Positions 1 to 6,594 of a stretch of DNA of 8,671 bases are shown piece by piece. Origin of the DNA: Paracoccaceae bacterium. GTDB taxonomy: Bacteria > Pseudomonadota > Alphaproteobacteria > Rhodobacterales > Rhodobacteraceae. A model generated the notes under the pieces. The model was not told where the DNA came from. It ran no database searches and saw only the letters and a program-made list of their open reading frames with translations. Within the stretch, counting starts at the first letter, position 1. Each line of letters starts with the position of its first letter. The translations under genes and the position numbers were made by a program. Location of the stretch: contig RFZH01000090.1 of assembly GCA_009920815.1 (NCBI GenBank), positions 1-8,671 of the forward strand, read 5' to 3'.

Positions 1-144
1 GAGGATGTGATGCCAGAGCTGCCAAAGGAACGCCAAGGGATTTATGTTGTCTATCCGCCTGGCAAATTTACACAGCCCAAAGTGCGCGCATTTATTGATT
101 TTCTGGTCATGACGTTTGCCAAGAAAGGGCCAGATCATTGGTAA
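1..144 (+). CDS. LysR-family transcriptional regulator, C-terminal fragment
   Basis: Frame 1 is open from the window edge to a TAA at 142-144 and gives 47 residues. The segment YPPGKFTQPKVRAFIDFLV (residues about 19-37) resembles the end of a LysR-type substrate-binding domain, where a Y-P-x-x-x-x-x-P-K-V-R-x-F-I-D-F-L pattern forms the last strand and helix. The DNA-binding helix-turn-helix and most of the effector domain lie upstream of the window, so the regulated genes and ligand cannot be told. It converges on the OmpA-domain gene, whose stop lies 27 bases downstream. A hairpin at 202-233 inside that gene could terminate this transcript. The family call depends on a short stretch and is fairly but not fully secure. 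Confidence 0.72.
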   Translation, partial: EDVMPELPKERQGIYVVYPPGKFTQPKVRAFIDFLVMTFAKKGPDHW

Positions 145-171
145 AATCGCATTAAAATTCCTTGATGGCCA

Positions 172-1167
172 TTACTTGAATGGCACTATCAAAACAGCGA
201 CCACCCTTCGGTTTTCCTCCCTCCCGAAGGGTGTTTCGTTTGTTGCGACCGGGGATAAATATCCAATGCCTTGTGCATCCAGTTGCGTGGCCGCGACACC
301 CAAATTCTGGGTTAAATATGTTGACACGGCGCGCGCGCGCTTTGCCGACAAATCCATATTTCCAGCCAATGAACCCACAGCATCGGTGTGTCCCACCAAA
401 ACGATACGTGCGTCTGGCGTTGTGTTCAGATAGTCTGCCAATTTCGTCAGCGATAAAAACGGTCCAGGACCTAAATTTGCCGAGCCACTTTCAAATTCTA
501 GATCCCCTAAAATCACAGATCCCTGACGTTTCAACGCGGTAATTACATCATCTCGAGAGACTATCTGTTGACGGTCACCGGGTGCGATTGGAGCAATAAG
601 GGTGCTATAGACCGGTGCGATTTTGCCGTCGGAGTGGGCGTGCGCGGCAACATAATAAACCTGCATATACCCGATGGGACCTACGCGACTGGCCACTATA
701 AATGCCGCAGCCCCGTCAGGATGAAACCCTGATAGTGCAACAAATTTGCGTAGATCCATGAACATCGCAGGGGGATCAATGACAGGAATATCTTTGCGAA
801 AATCGAAACCGCCGCAGGTGGCGGCTGCGCAATCCAATGTCACGTCAAATCCGGCCTCTTTCATGGCACTGCGCACTGGTGTGATCATCTGTTCCGGTGT
901 TTGCGATGTCGCGTCAATCCGATAGCTGCGCCAATCCAACGCCCCTTTTATGGGCCGCTTTGATACACCCTTATCGCGCACCCAGACGCCGGTTGGCACC
1001 ATGAATTCGATACCCTCAACACGCTGGACCGCGGTTTCAATGCCATTTGCCGGCGCAAATGGGCCAGTCTGCGCTGATCCCATAGACGCGATGCAGGCCA
1101 CAGCGCACCACACAATAGTGCGCAATATGCATCCAATCCTATCTAAATTGTGCGTGATATTCGTCAT
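172..1167 (-). CDS. Secreted OmpA-family protein with an uncharacterised N-terminal domain
   Basis: This is a 331-residue envelope protein. From the ATG at 1167, residues 12-33 form a hydrophobic signal peptide ending near SMGSAQ. The middle region (about 50-200) carries DCAAATCGGFDFR at 112-124, whose two cysteines could form a disulfide after export; I see resemblance to other secreted proteins of this kind but cannot name a domain firmly. The C-terminal OmpA domain (about 218-331) shows VLVGHTDAVG (256-265), NMDLSAKRARAVSTYL (270-285) and GREENRRV (315-322), the usual peptidoglycan-binding signature. It is the last gene of the leftward operon. The ATG at 1167 overlaps the previous gene by 29 bases and has little Shine-Dalgarno sequence. 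A TTG at 1125 would give a shorter, more typical signal peptide (MRTIVWCAVACIASMGSAQ) without overlap. The family is secure, the start is not. Confidence 0.86.
   Translation of the reverse strand: MTNITHNLDRIGCILRTIVWCAVACIASMGSAQTGPFAPANGIETAVQRVEGIEFMVPTGVWVRDKGVSKRPIKGALDWRSYRIDATSQTPEQMITPVRSAMKEAGFDVTLDCAAATCGGFDFRKDIPVIDPPAMFMDLRKFVALSGFHPDGAAAFIVASRVGPIGYMQVYYVAAHAHSDGKIAPVYSTLIAPIAPGDRQQIVSRDDVITALKRQGSVILGDLEFESGSANLGPGPFLSLTKLADYLNTTPDARIVLVGHTDAVGSLAGNMDLSAKRARAVSTYLTQNLGVAATQLDAQGIGYLSPVATNETPFGREENRRVVAVLIVPFK
202..233 (+). terminator. Possible Rho-independent terminator for the LysR gene, inside the opposing OmpA-domain gene
   Basis: A perfect 10-base inverted repeat, CACCCTTCGG (202-211) and CCGAAGGGTG (224-233), flanks a 12-base loop and is followed on the + strand by TTTCGTTTG. 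It starts 58 bases after the LysR stop. The following T-run is interrupted, so termination may be weak. The same bases encode the PFGREENRRV end of the OmpA domain, so part of the symmetry may come from protein constraint. The role is inferred from position and shape. Confidence 0.4.
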
Positions 1168-1705
1168 TGGGTCGCATGTCCACTGCGCTGGCCACACGAT
1201 TAGACATGTTAAAAAACGCGGCAACATTGGCGATGTCCCAAATGTCACGGTCGCTAAATCCGTGATCGCGTAATATCTTGCGATCGTTGTCTTCTATCTT
1301 ATGGCTGGCAATCGTAATTTTTTCTGCAAAATCCAGCATTGCACGCTGTTTTGGGGTCACATCGGCAACGCGGTAGTTCATGATCAACATCTCACCCAGC
1401 TTTGGGTCACCCGATAATTGACGCACTGCCGCGCCATGCGCTGTCAAACAATAAAAACATTTGTTGATTGAAGACACGACGACCGCAATCATTTCACGTT
1501 CAAGCTTGGTAAGCCCGCTGTCCGCAAGCATCAAATTGTTATACAGGCCCGTAAACGCATTTAGTTTATCGATATCAAACGCATGCGCCGTTAAAACATT
1601 TGGCACCATCCCCAATTTTTCATTACAGATATCAAAATATTTCTGCGTTTGTTCGGGCAAAGGGGACACGGGCGGTAGGTCAAGCGCGGTAACAGGCGTG
1701 GACAT
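1139..1705 (-). CDS. Peroxidase-related protein of the AhpD/carboxymuconolactone decarboxylase-like family
   Basis: This 188-residue protein has the AhpD-type core LEREMIAVVVSSINKCFYC (68-86) followed by LTAHG. C83 and C86 form the CxxC redox pair and H90 is the conserved histidine, as expected for thiol-dependent peroxide reduction in this superfamily. The opening PPVSPLPEQTQKYFDICNEKLGMVPNVLTAH is typical of the 'peroxidase-related enzyme' subgroup rather than of AhpD itself, and no ahpC lies nearby. The protein is probably cytoplasmic; no signal peptide is visible. The start is ATG at 1705, preceded by AAAGAAAGG about 11 bases upstream, within the end of the GNAT gene, and only 7 bases separate the two genes. 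The substrate is unknown; peroxidase activity is inferred from the family. Confidence 0.88.
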   Translation of the reverse strand: MSTPVTALDLPPVSPLPEQTQKYFDICNEKLGMVPNVLTAHAFDIDKLNAFTGLYNNLMLADSGLTKLEREMIAVVVSSINKCFYCLTAHGAAVRQLSGDPKLGEMLIMNYRVADVTPKQRAMLDFAEKITIASHKIEDNDRKILRDHGFSDRDIWDIANVAAFFNMSNRVASAVDMRPNDEYHAQFR

Positions 1706-1712
1706 ATCAACA

Positions 1713-2423
1713 TTAACCTTTCTTTATGCGGTAATGGTAGCTTGAGATAAGCGTCATTCCAAGCGAGGAATATAACCGGTTGGCACCCGTGTTCGTTTTG
1801 ACACAGACAACTGACAACATCTTTATCCCATTGTCTTGGGCCCAAAACGCAGCGTGTCGCATCAGTTGCACGCCAACGCCTTGTTGGCGCTGATGCGGCA
1901 ACACCTCAAGTGCATGAAGCATCGCCGTGTCGCCTTTGGCGGCAATAAACGCCGTCGCGGCGGGCTGATCATTAAAGCGCCCAAGGATAGTTGTTTTAGG
2001 CCCACTTGCGCGATCCATCACAGCCAACCGTTCGGGACCAATGCCAGCCTTGCGCCAAATCTCATCTTGGATCGCCAAGCGCGGCCAAACTGAAAACATC
2101 ATCACCTTAGGAGGGCGTTGCGTTGCAATATCTTGAACAGGTGCGCAATAGATATTTACCGGGTCGATGATGTCATATCCCAAAGAGGCAAGCTGCGCAT
2201 CTAATTCAGATTGCTCTGGTCTGATCATAAACAAGGCGGTTTGGCCCAGCTCTGCCATCGCGGCTTCGGCATCTGGAATTGTGCTTTTGTCTGGATCTTC
2301 CCCTACCAGTTCGGCACTACTGACGCGTTTACCGCCGCCCTGTCCGTCGCGAATTTTCCAATCACCGCGCCGTATGTGTCGGGCTGCGGGCCATGTGGCT
2401 TCGATCACATCGAAAATATCCAT
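1713..2423 (-). CDS. GNAT family N-acetyltransferase
   Basis: This 236-residue protein has an N-terminal half without an obvious catalytic motif and a C-terminal GNAT domain (about 110-236). The acetyl-CoA-binding motif is LHALEVLPHQRQQGVGVQL (169-187), with R/Q-x-x-G-x-G at 179-184. The GNAT C-terminal pattern ANRLYSSLGM follows at 214-223. The opening FDVIEATWPAARHIRRGDWKIRDGQGGGKRVSSAEL is characteristic of the homologues I associate with Rhodobacteraceae. AGGTGG lies 8 bases before the ATG at 2423, overlapping the end of the CinA-like gene, from which it is separated by 3 bases, so the two are probably translated from one message. The acetyl acceptor cannot be inferred; neighbours suggest nothing specific. 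Confidence 0.9.
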   Translation of the reverse strand: MDIFDVIEATWPAARHIRRGDWKIRDGQGGGKRVSSAELVGEDPDKSTIPDAEAAMAELGQTALFMIRPEQSELDAQLASLGYDIIDPVNIYCAPVQDIATQRPPKVMMFSVWPRLAIQDEIWRKAGIGPERLAVMDRASGPKTTILGRFNDQPAATAFIAAKGDTAMLHALEVLPHQRQQGVGVQLMRHAAFWAQDNGIKMLSVVCVKTNTGANRLYSSLGMTLISSYHYRIKKG

Positions 2424-2426
2424 GCG

Positions 2427-3149
2427 TTATTCCACCTGCAATTCAGCCACTATTGCCGCGGCCGTCTTGAGGAGTGACGCATCGGTACCACGCAGCACGA
2501 TATTGGTTCCATAGCGCCCATCTTGTTGGAACGGATAGGATCCGATCTGCAAATCTGGGAAATCTGCCGCGATCTGGGCCAATGGAACGGCAACGTCGCC
2601 TTCGCCACGCATCAGGCGGACAGTTTCACTGATCAACGGTGCGCCGCCAGTCAAAGTTGGCAAAACGCTGGCAACCATCGCCTGAAACACCGAAGGAACA
2701 CCCGCCATGACATGCACATTTTCCAGTGTGAACCCAGGCGCAACCGATACAGGATTCTCGATCAAGGTTGCACGATCAGGGATACGCGCCATGCGCAGGC
2801 GTGCCTCATTTAATTCACGGCCCGTTTGTTCATAAAACGCCGCTAAAAGCGCGCGCGCATCATCGCGAACGTCAATATGGTCATCAAAGGCAAGGGCAAT
2901 ACAATCGGCCGTAATATCATCATGGGTTGGCCCAATGCCACCCGATGTAAACACATGATCATATGTAGACGACAGCGCGCGCACCGCGGCAACAATCGCA
3001 TCGGCATCATCGCTTACAACGCGGACCTCTTTCAACGAAATACCTTTTTCGGTCAATTGCCCCGCAAGGTAATGCATGTTGGCATCCCGCGTGCGTCCCG
3101 ATAAAATTTCATCACCAATCACCAACATTGCCGCTGTGGGGTTATGCAT
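2427..3149 (-). CDS. Stand-alone CinA N-terminal / MoaB-like molybdopterin-binding domain protein
   Basis: This 240-residue protein is a single MoCF-biosynthesis-type domain. It begins TAAMLVIGDEILSGRTRDAN (5-24) and contains FTSGGIGPTHDDITAD (67-82), the two signatures shared by CinA N-terminal domains (COG1058) and MoaB/Mog. The C-terminal nicotinamide-nucleotide amidase domain found in full-length CinA (about 400 residues) is absent, so it should not be assumed to deamidate NMN. Related domains hydrolyse ADP-ribose or nucleotides or adenylate molybdopterin; the reaction here is unknown. The ATG at 3149 was chosen because AAAAGGG (3158-3164) lies 8 bases upstream; a TTG at 3167 would extend it by six residues but lacks such support. 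It is the first gene of the leftward operon and is divergent from sfsA. Confidence 0.88.
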   Translation of the reverse strand: MHNPTAAMLVIGDEILSGRTRDANMHYLAGQLTEKGISLKEVRVVSDDADAIVAAVRALSSTYDHVFTSGGIGPTHDDITADCIALAFDDHIDVRDDARALLAAFYEQTGRELNEARLRMARIPDRATLIENPVSVAPGFTLENVHVMAGVPSVFQAMVASVLPTLTGGAPLISETVRLMRGEGDVAVPLAQIAADFPDLQIGSYPFQQDGRYGTNIVLRGTDASLLKTAAAIVAELQVE

Positions 3150-3157
3150 ATATTCGA

Positions 3158-3164
3158 CCCTTTT
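3158..3164 (-). promoter_or_regulatory. Ribosome binding site fixing the CinA-like gene start
   Basis: On the minus strand AAAAGGG is followed by 8 bases and then ATG at 3149-3147. This favours 3149 over the upstream in-frame TTG at 3167, which the site would otherwise lie inside. Confidence 0.7.
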
Positions 3165-3179
3165 CAATTTGTTATTAAC

Positions 3180-3207
3180 CGTATAGGCCAGAATGATGCA
3201 GTTTCAA
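3180..3207 (-). promoter_or_regulatory. Candidate sigma-70-type promoter for the CinA-like operon, overlapping the sfsA start codon
   Basis: On the minus strand a -35-like TTGAAA (3202-3207) and a -10-like TATACG (3180-3185) are separated by 16 bases. This predicts a start near 3173 and a leader of about 24 bases containing the ribosome binding site. The -35 matches five of six consensus bases and the -10 four of six. It overlaps the first codons of sfsA. It is a pattern match only. Confidence 0.38.
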
Positions 3208-3897
3208 ACCAAACTTTTGCCCGCCACATTAATCAAGCGTTACAAGCGTTTTTTGGCCGATGTACAGCTGGGCGATGGGAACGTCGTGACAGCACATTGT
3301 GCAAATCCAGGCTCTATGTTGGGACTGGCGGAACCAGGTACAAAAATTTGGATAGAACCCAACGCAGATCCCAAGAAAAAGCTAAAATATGCGTGGCGTT
3401 TGTCTGAATATGATGACAAAATCTTTGTCTGTATTGATACAAGCCACGCAAACCGCATGGTTGGCGAAGCGCTTGAACAACGGCAGCTAACCGAGCTGGG
3501 CACATATGTGACCGTCCGACCCGAGGTGAAATATGGTGACAACAGCCGTATTGATTTCTTACTTGAAAACGACGCGGGCAAGCAAACCTTTGTCGAAGTG
3601 AAATCAGTCACACTGTCGCGCAGATCACAGATTGCGGAATTCCCAGACGGTGTGACCAAACGCGGCGCCAAACATCTGGACGCGCTGGCCCAGATGGTGC
3701 AGGCAGGTCATCGAGCCGTAATGTTATATCTGGTCCAACGCACAGATTGCAAAAAGGTGAGCGTGGCACAGGACATAGATCCATTATACGCTCAGAGACT
3801 CGGCCATGCTCGCGCCATGGGTGTAGAGATACTCTGTTATCAAGCCGAATTATCACCTGCATGTCAAAAGGTCGGTAAAAACATAGAATTTTTGTAA
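3193..3897 (+). CDS. sfsA: DNA/RNA nuclease SfsA (sugar fermentation stimulation protein homologue)
   Basis: This 234-residue protein matches SfsA along its whole length, at the usual family size. RYKRFLADV (16-24) and AHCANPGSMLGL (34-45) belong to the N-terminal OB-like part. The C-terminal nuclease-like core has SRIDFLLE (118-125), FVEVKSVTL (133-141), EFPDGVTKRGAKHL (149-162) and DIDPLYAQRLGHARAMGVEI (194-213). D121, E135 and K137 fit a PD-(D/E)xK arrangement. Escherichia coli SfsA was first described as a maltose-metabolism regulator and later as a nuclease; the cellular role here is unknown. Translation may start at either of two adjacent ATGs (3193 or 3196); AGG at 3185-3187 suits the second slightly better. 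The often-seen HCPN motif reads HCAN here. It precedes map in the same direction. Confidence 0.95.
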   Translation: MMQFQTKLLPATLIKRYKRFLADVQLGDGNVVTAHCANPGSMLGLAEPGTKIWIEPNADPKKKLKYAWRLSEYDDKIFVCIDTSHANRMVGEALEQRQLTELGTYVTVRPEVKYGDNSRIDFLLENDAGKQTFVEVKSVTLSRRSQIAEFPDGVTKRGAKHLDALAQMVQAGHRAVMLYLVQRTDCKKVSVAQDIDPLYAQRLGHARAMGVEILCYQAELSPACQKVGKNIEFL

Positions 3898-3907
3898 CGT
3901 TTCTATG

Positions 3908-3947
3908 GTCTTTCGCTGATCTCGCGGCTACAAATCTTGTGAAAGAC
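3908..3947 (+). other. Inverted repeat in the sfsA-map gap
   Basis: GTCTTTC (3908-3914) and GAAAGAC (3941-3947) could pair around a 26-base loop. The right arm ends immediately before the map ribosome binding site. There is no T-run after it, so it does not look like a terminator. The rest of the 65-base gap shows nothing distinctive. The stem is short and the loop long, so it may be chance. Confidence 0.2.
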
Positions 3948-3953
3948 AGAGGA
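3948..3953 (+). promoter_or_regulatory. map: Ribosome binding site supporting the map GTG start
   Basis: AGAGGA lies 9 bases before the GTG at 3963. It would lie inside the reading frame if translation began at the upstream GTG at 3939, so it favours 3963. Confidence 0.6.
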
Positions 3954-3962
3954 AGTAAACAG

Positions 3963-4781
3963 GTGCGAAAACTAAACGGTCTGCGCAAAACCCGTGACGG
4001 CATTGATATTTATGGCCCAGATGCGTTCCTAGGCATGCAAGCGGCCGGTCAAGTCGCGGCCAAGATTTTGGACGAGATGATTGAACATGTGTTTCCGGGC
4101 CAAACGACTGCCGAAATCGATCGGATTATCGAAGAAAAAATCAAAGACAGTGGATCGACCTCGGCCACGATCGGATATCGCGGATACCAACACGCCAGCT
4201 GTATCAGCGTGAACCATGTGGTATGTCACGGAATCCCAGGGGATAAAAAACTAAAAGACGGCGATATTCTCAATATCGACGTGACGGTGATTGTTGATGG
4301 TTGGTTTGGGGACACTTCGCGGATGTATGTTGCGGGTAAGCTATCGCGGAAATCAGAACGTTTGATCCAAGTCACCCATGACGCCCTATTCAAGGGGATC
4401 GAGGTTGTGCGCCCAGGCGCGACCTTTGGCGATATTGGCCATGCGATACAATCCTATGTTGAGGGAAATCGCATGTCAGTTGTGCGTGATTTCTGCGGCC
4501 ACGGGTTGGGCCGTGTGTTTCACGCCCCGCCCAATGTGCTGCACTACGGTCGCGCGGGCGCCGGACCTGTGCTAGAAGAGGGTATGATTTTTACCATTGA
4601 ACCTATGGTGAATCTCGGCCGGCCTGAGACCAAGGTTTTGGCTGACGAATGGACGGCGGTGACACGTGACAAATCACTATCGGCCCAGTTCGAACATTCC
4701 ATTGGGGTCACGGCAAATGGGTTTGAAATCTTTACGCTTTCGCCTGCGGGTCGCTTCCATCCGACCTATGATGCGTCATAA
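3963..4781 (+). CDS. map: Type I methionine aminopeptidase
   Basis: This 272-residue cytoplasmic metallopeptidase removes the initiator methionine from new proteins. All seven metal and catalytic residues of the type I family are visible, numbered from the GTG at 3963: H89 (VCHGIPGD), D106 (NIDVTV), D117 (FGDTS), H180 (CGHGLG), H187 (FHAPPNV), E213 (FTIEPMV) and E244 (QFEHSIGVT). The spacing follows the E. coli enzyme with one residue fewer after the first histidine. The size is normal and there is no N-terminal zinc-finger extension. The GTG at 3963 is preferred over the GTG at 3939 because AGAGGA sits just upstream of it. It lies 65 bases after sfsA and is probably cotranscribed. Its stop is 3 bases from the end of the convergent rsmD gene. 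Confidence 0.96.
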   Translation: MRKLNGLRKTRDGIDIYGPDAFLGMQAAGQVAAKILDEMIEHVFPGQTTAEIDRIIEEKIKDSGSTSATIGYRGYQHASCISVNHVVCHGIPGDKKLKDGDILNIDVTVIVDGWFGDTSRMYVAGKLSRKSERLIQVTHDALFKGIEVVRPGATFGDIGHAIQSYVEGNRMSVVRDFCGHGLGRVFHAPPNVLHYGRAGAGPVLEEGMIFTIEPMVNLGRPETKVLADEWTAVTRDKSLSAQFEHSIGVTANGFEIFTLSPAGRFHPTYDAS

Positions 4782-4784
4782 ACA

Positions 4785-5345
4785 TTAAGACCGCGTCAAG
4801 AAATAGGCGCGGCTGTCACCATATTTTCGGGTATCGATTAGGGATAACTCGGCAGGCACCACGATGTCTTGGCCTTCTTCCCAAATGATCAAAGCGTCAT
4901 CCGCAATCCAGCCCCCCGCCAACGCCAAAGCGATGGCGCGTTCGCCCATTGATTTTTTGTAAGGCGGATCCAGAAAAATCAGATTAAACGGAGCGTCTCC
5001 ATTTTTGGGCAAACGGGTGGCATCACATTTCAGGATTTTGACCTGATCTTTTGCACCGCAAATGGCAATATTTTGACGGATCAAGTCCAATGATTTGCGC
5101 CCCGTATCGACGCATGTCAAATGCGCCGCACCGCGCGACAGCGCCTCAAGCCCGAGGGCACCGGTGCCCGCGAATAAATCCAAAACGCGCGCGCCGTCGA
5201 TGTTGATGTCAAAACGGCCACCCGACAAAATGTTGAACAGGTTTTCGCGCACACGGTCGGTCGTGGGGCGCAAATGCGCGCCTGCGTCCCCCTTGCCCAC
5301 CGCGGCAAGGGCACGCCCTTTGAATGCGCCAGCGATGATCCTCAC
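4785..5345 (-). CDS. rsmD: 16S rRNA (guanine(966)-N(2))-methyltransferase RsmD
   Basis: This 186-residue enzyme transfers a methyl group from S-adenosylmethionine to N2 of G966 in 16S rRNA during small-subunit assembly. The opening MRIIAGAFKGR, then LRPTTDRVRENLFNIL (25-40), VLDLFAGTGALGLEALSRGA (54-73, the SAM-binding motif I) and NLIFLDPPYKK (121-131, the catalytic DPPY) are the full family signature at normal length. The start codon is GTG at 5345; it overlaps the TGA of the FAD reductase gene in GTGA, a layout that allows translational coupling. The product has no evident functional link with that reductase, so the pairing is probably one of economy. It converges with map with a 3-base gap and no clear terminator between them. 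Confidence 0.95.
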   Translation of the reverse strand: MRIIAGAFKGRALAAVGKGDAGAHLRPTTDRVRENLFNILSGGRFDINIDGARVLDLFAGTGALGLEALSRGAAHLTCVDTGRKSLDLIRQNIAICGAKDQVKILKCDATRLPKNGDAPFNLIFLDPPYKKSMGERAIALALAGGWIADDALIIWEEGQDIVVPAELSLIDTRKYGDSRAYFLTRS

Positions 5346-6556
5346 GCTTTTAACAGGGCTTTCAGGTTGGTTTCTGGGTCCATTACAACACTTGGTTCGG
5401 GGGACTTACCCATTTCGATCAAACGCTTTCCGACCATATAGGCGCGTGAATCATTGATCGCATCGACCGCAAGCAATGTGTTACCTTGATAATACCAAAA
5501 TGAGGCCACATCTTCGGTCTCGCCCGCACGCGCATAAACCGCATCATATCCTGTATTCAAACCAGCAATTTGTAACTTGATGTCATATTGATCCGACCAG
5601 AACCACGGCATTGGGACATACTCAATACCTGCGCCCATGATGTTTTGCGCGACCACTTCGGCCTGATCAATCGCGTTTTGCACACTTTCCAATCGAATGC
5701 GGCGTCCTTTGTATGGCAAAGATGCGCAATCACCCGCCGACCAAATCGACGGGTTCGACGTTTGACCCAACACATTAACCGCGATGCCGTTGTCCAATGC
5801 AACACCCGCCGCTTCGGCCAATTCGGATGCTGGTATAATGCCAACGCCAACAATCGCGAAATCGATGTCCAATCGTGTGCCATCGGTCAACACCGCGTGC
5901 GTGACACGACCATTTTCGCCGCCCAGATGATCCAATCCAACCCCTTCGCGAATATCCACGCCATGGGCCGTATGAGCGGTGCGAAAGTAATCCGATGTCT
6001 GCGGTGCGGCGACGCGTTGCAAAATGCGATCCGCCATTTCAACCAATGTGACCTGAACACCCTTGGAAGCCGCAACGGCCGCCGCCTCAAGCCCGATATA
6101 GCCACCGCCGATAATCAAGGTTTTCGCACCCTGTTTGAATTCAGGGGCCATTGCGTCAGCATCTTTTAGGTCGCGCATGCAATACACGCCTGCCAAATCA
6201 CCGCCGATTTTCGCCGGCAAACGGCGCGGCCATGACCCTGTGGTCAACACCAAATGATCATAGGCCAGCGTTTCCGTGTCTGTGGTCACAGTTTTTGCCG
6301 CCGCATCAATCGCGGTGACACGGGTGCTGAGTTTAAGATCAATGTTCTTTTCCGCATAAAATTCCGCAGGACGCAAATACAGGCGTTCCAGATCCATTTC
6401 GCCCATCATGTATTTTTTCGACAACGGTGGACGTTGATAAGGGGGCACAGATTCCGCACCGATCAAGGTGACATCACCGTCAAACCCAGAGTTGCGAAGT
6501 TTTGCAACAACGGCAGATCCCGCCTGCCCCGCACCTATAACAACAACTTTTGTCAT
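5342..6556 (-). CDS. FAD-dependent NAD(P)H:ferredoxin/rubredoxin reductase, BphA4 type
   Basis: This 404-residue flavoprotein passes electrons from NAD(P)H to a small iron-sulfur protein. It has an FAD-binding GAGQAG (8-13), the family motif PPYQRPPLSKKY (38-49), an NAD(P)-binding GGGYIGLEAAA (150-160) followed by VTLVE (169-173), the second FAD motif SAGDCA (273-278) and a C-terminal reductase domain starting near PWFWSDQYD (317-325). This architecture and length match the BphA4/putidaredoxin-reductase/rubredoxin-reductase group. The acidic E173 after the second Rossmann motif favours NADH over NADPH, an inference. AGGAG lies 5 bases before the ATG at 6556. No ferredoxin, rubredoxin, P450 or dioxygenase gene is in the window, so the partner is unknown. 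It is divergent from the peroxiredoxin and overlaps rsmD downstream. Confidence 0.93.
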   Translation of the reverse strand: MTKVVVIGAGQAGSAVVAKLRNSGFDGDVTLIGAESVPPYQRPPLSKKYMMGEMDLERLYLRPAEFYAEKNIDLKLSTRVTAIDAAAKTVTTDTETLAYDHLVLTTGSWPRRLPAKIGGDLAGVYCMRDLKDADAMAPEFKQGAKTLIIGGGYIGLEAAAVAASKGVQVTLVEMADRILQRVAAPQTSDYFRTAHTAHGVDIREGVGLDHLGGENGRVTHAVLTDGTRLDIDFAIVGVGIIPASELAEAAGVALDNGIAVNVLGQTSNPSIWSAGDCASLPYKGRRIRLESVQNAIDQAEVVAQNIMGAGIEYVPMPWFWSDQYDIKLQIAGLNTGYDAVYARAGETEDVASFWYYQGNTLLAVDAINDSRAYMVGKRLIEMGKSPEPSVVMDPETNLKALLKA

Positions 6557-6594
6557 AAAAACTCCTATTCCCCCTAGTGTGAAATTTTCAGAAC

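Noticed and set aside
168..184. Short hairpin GCCATT / AATGGC over the OmpA-domain stop codon
   Set aside because: The stem is only 6 bases and no T-run follows on the + strand; the minus strand has only a distant TTTT. Not enough for a terminator call.
329..340. (GC)6 alternating run
   Set aside because: It falls in the codons for the conserved OmpA segment SAKRARAVS and is explained by coding; it is too short to call a functional repeat.
3240..3671. 143-residue open frame on the minus strand opposite sfsA
   Set aside because: It is antisense to well-conserved SfsA motifs, and its product has no recognisable family.
4770..4830. Possible terminator at the convergent map-rsmD junction (CCGCG / CGCGG)
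   Set aside because: The stem is 5 bases with a 12-base loop and no adjacent T-run; extending it needs bulges.
5588..6169. 193-residue open frame on the + strand opposite the FAD reductase
   Set aside because: The minus strand frame has complete reductase motifs through this region. The + frame product shows no recognisable domain and has the arginine- and cysteine-rich look of an antisense shadow.
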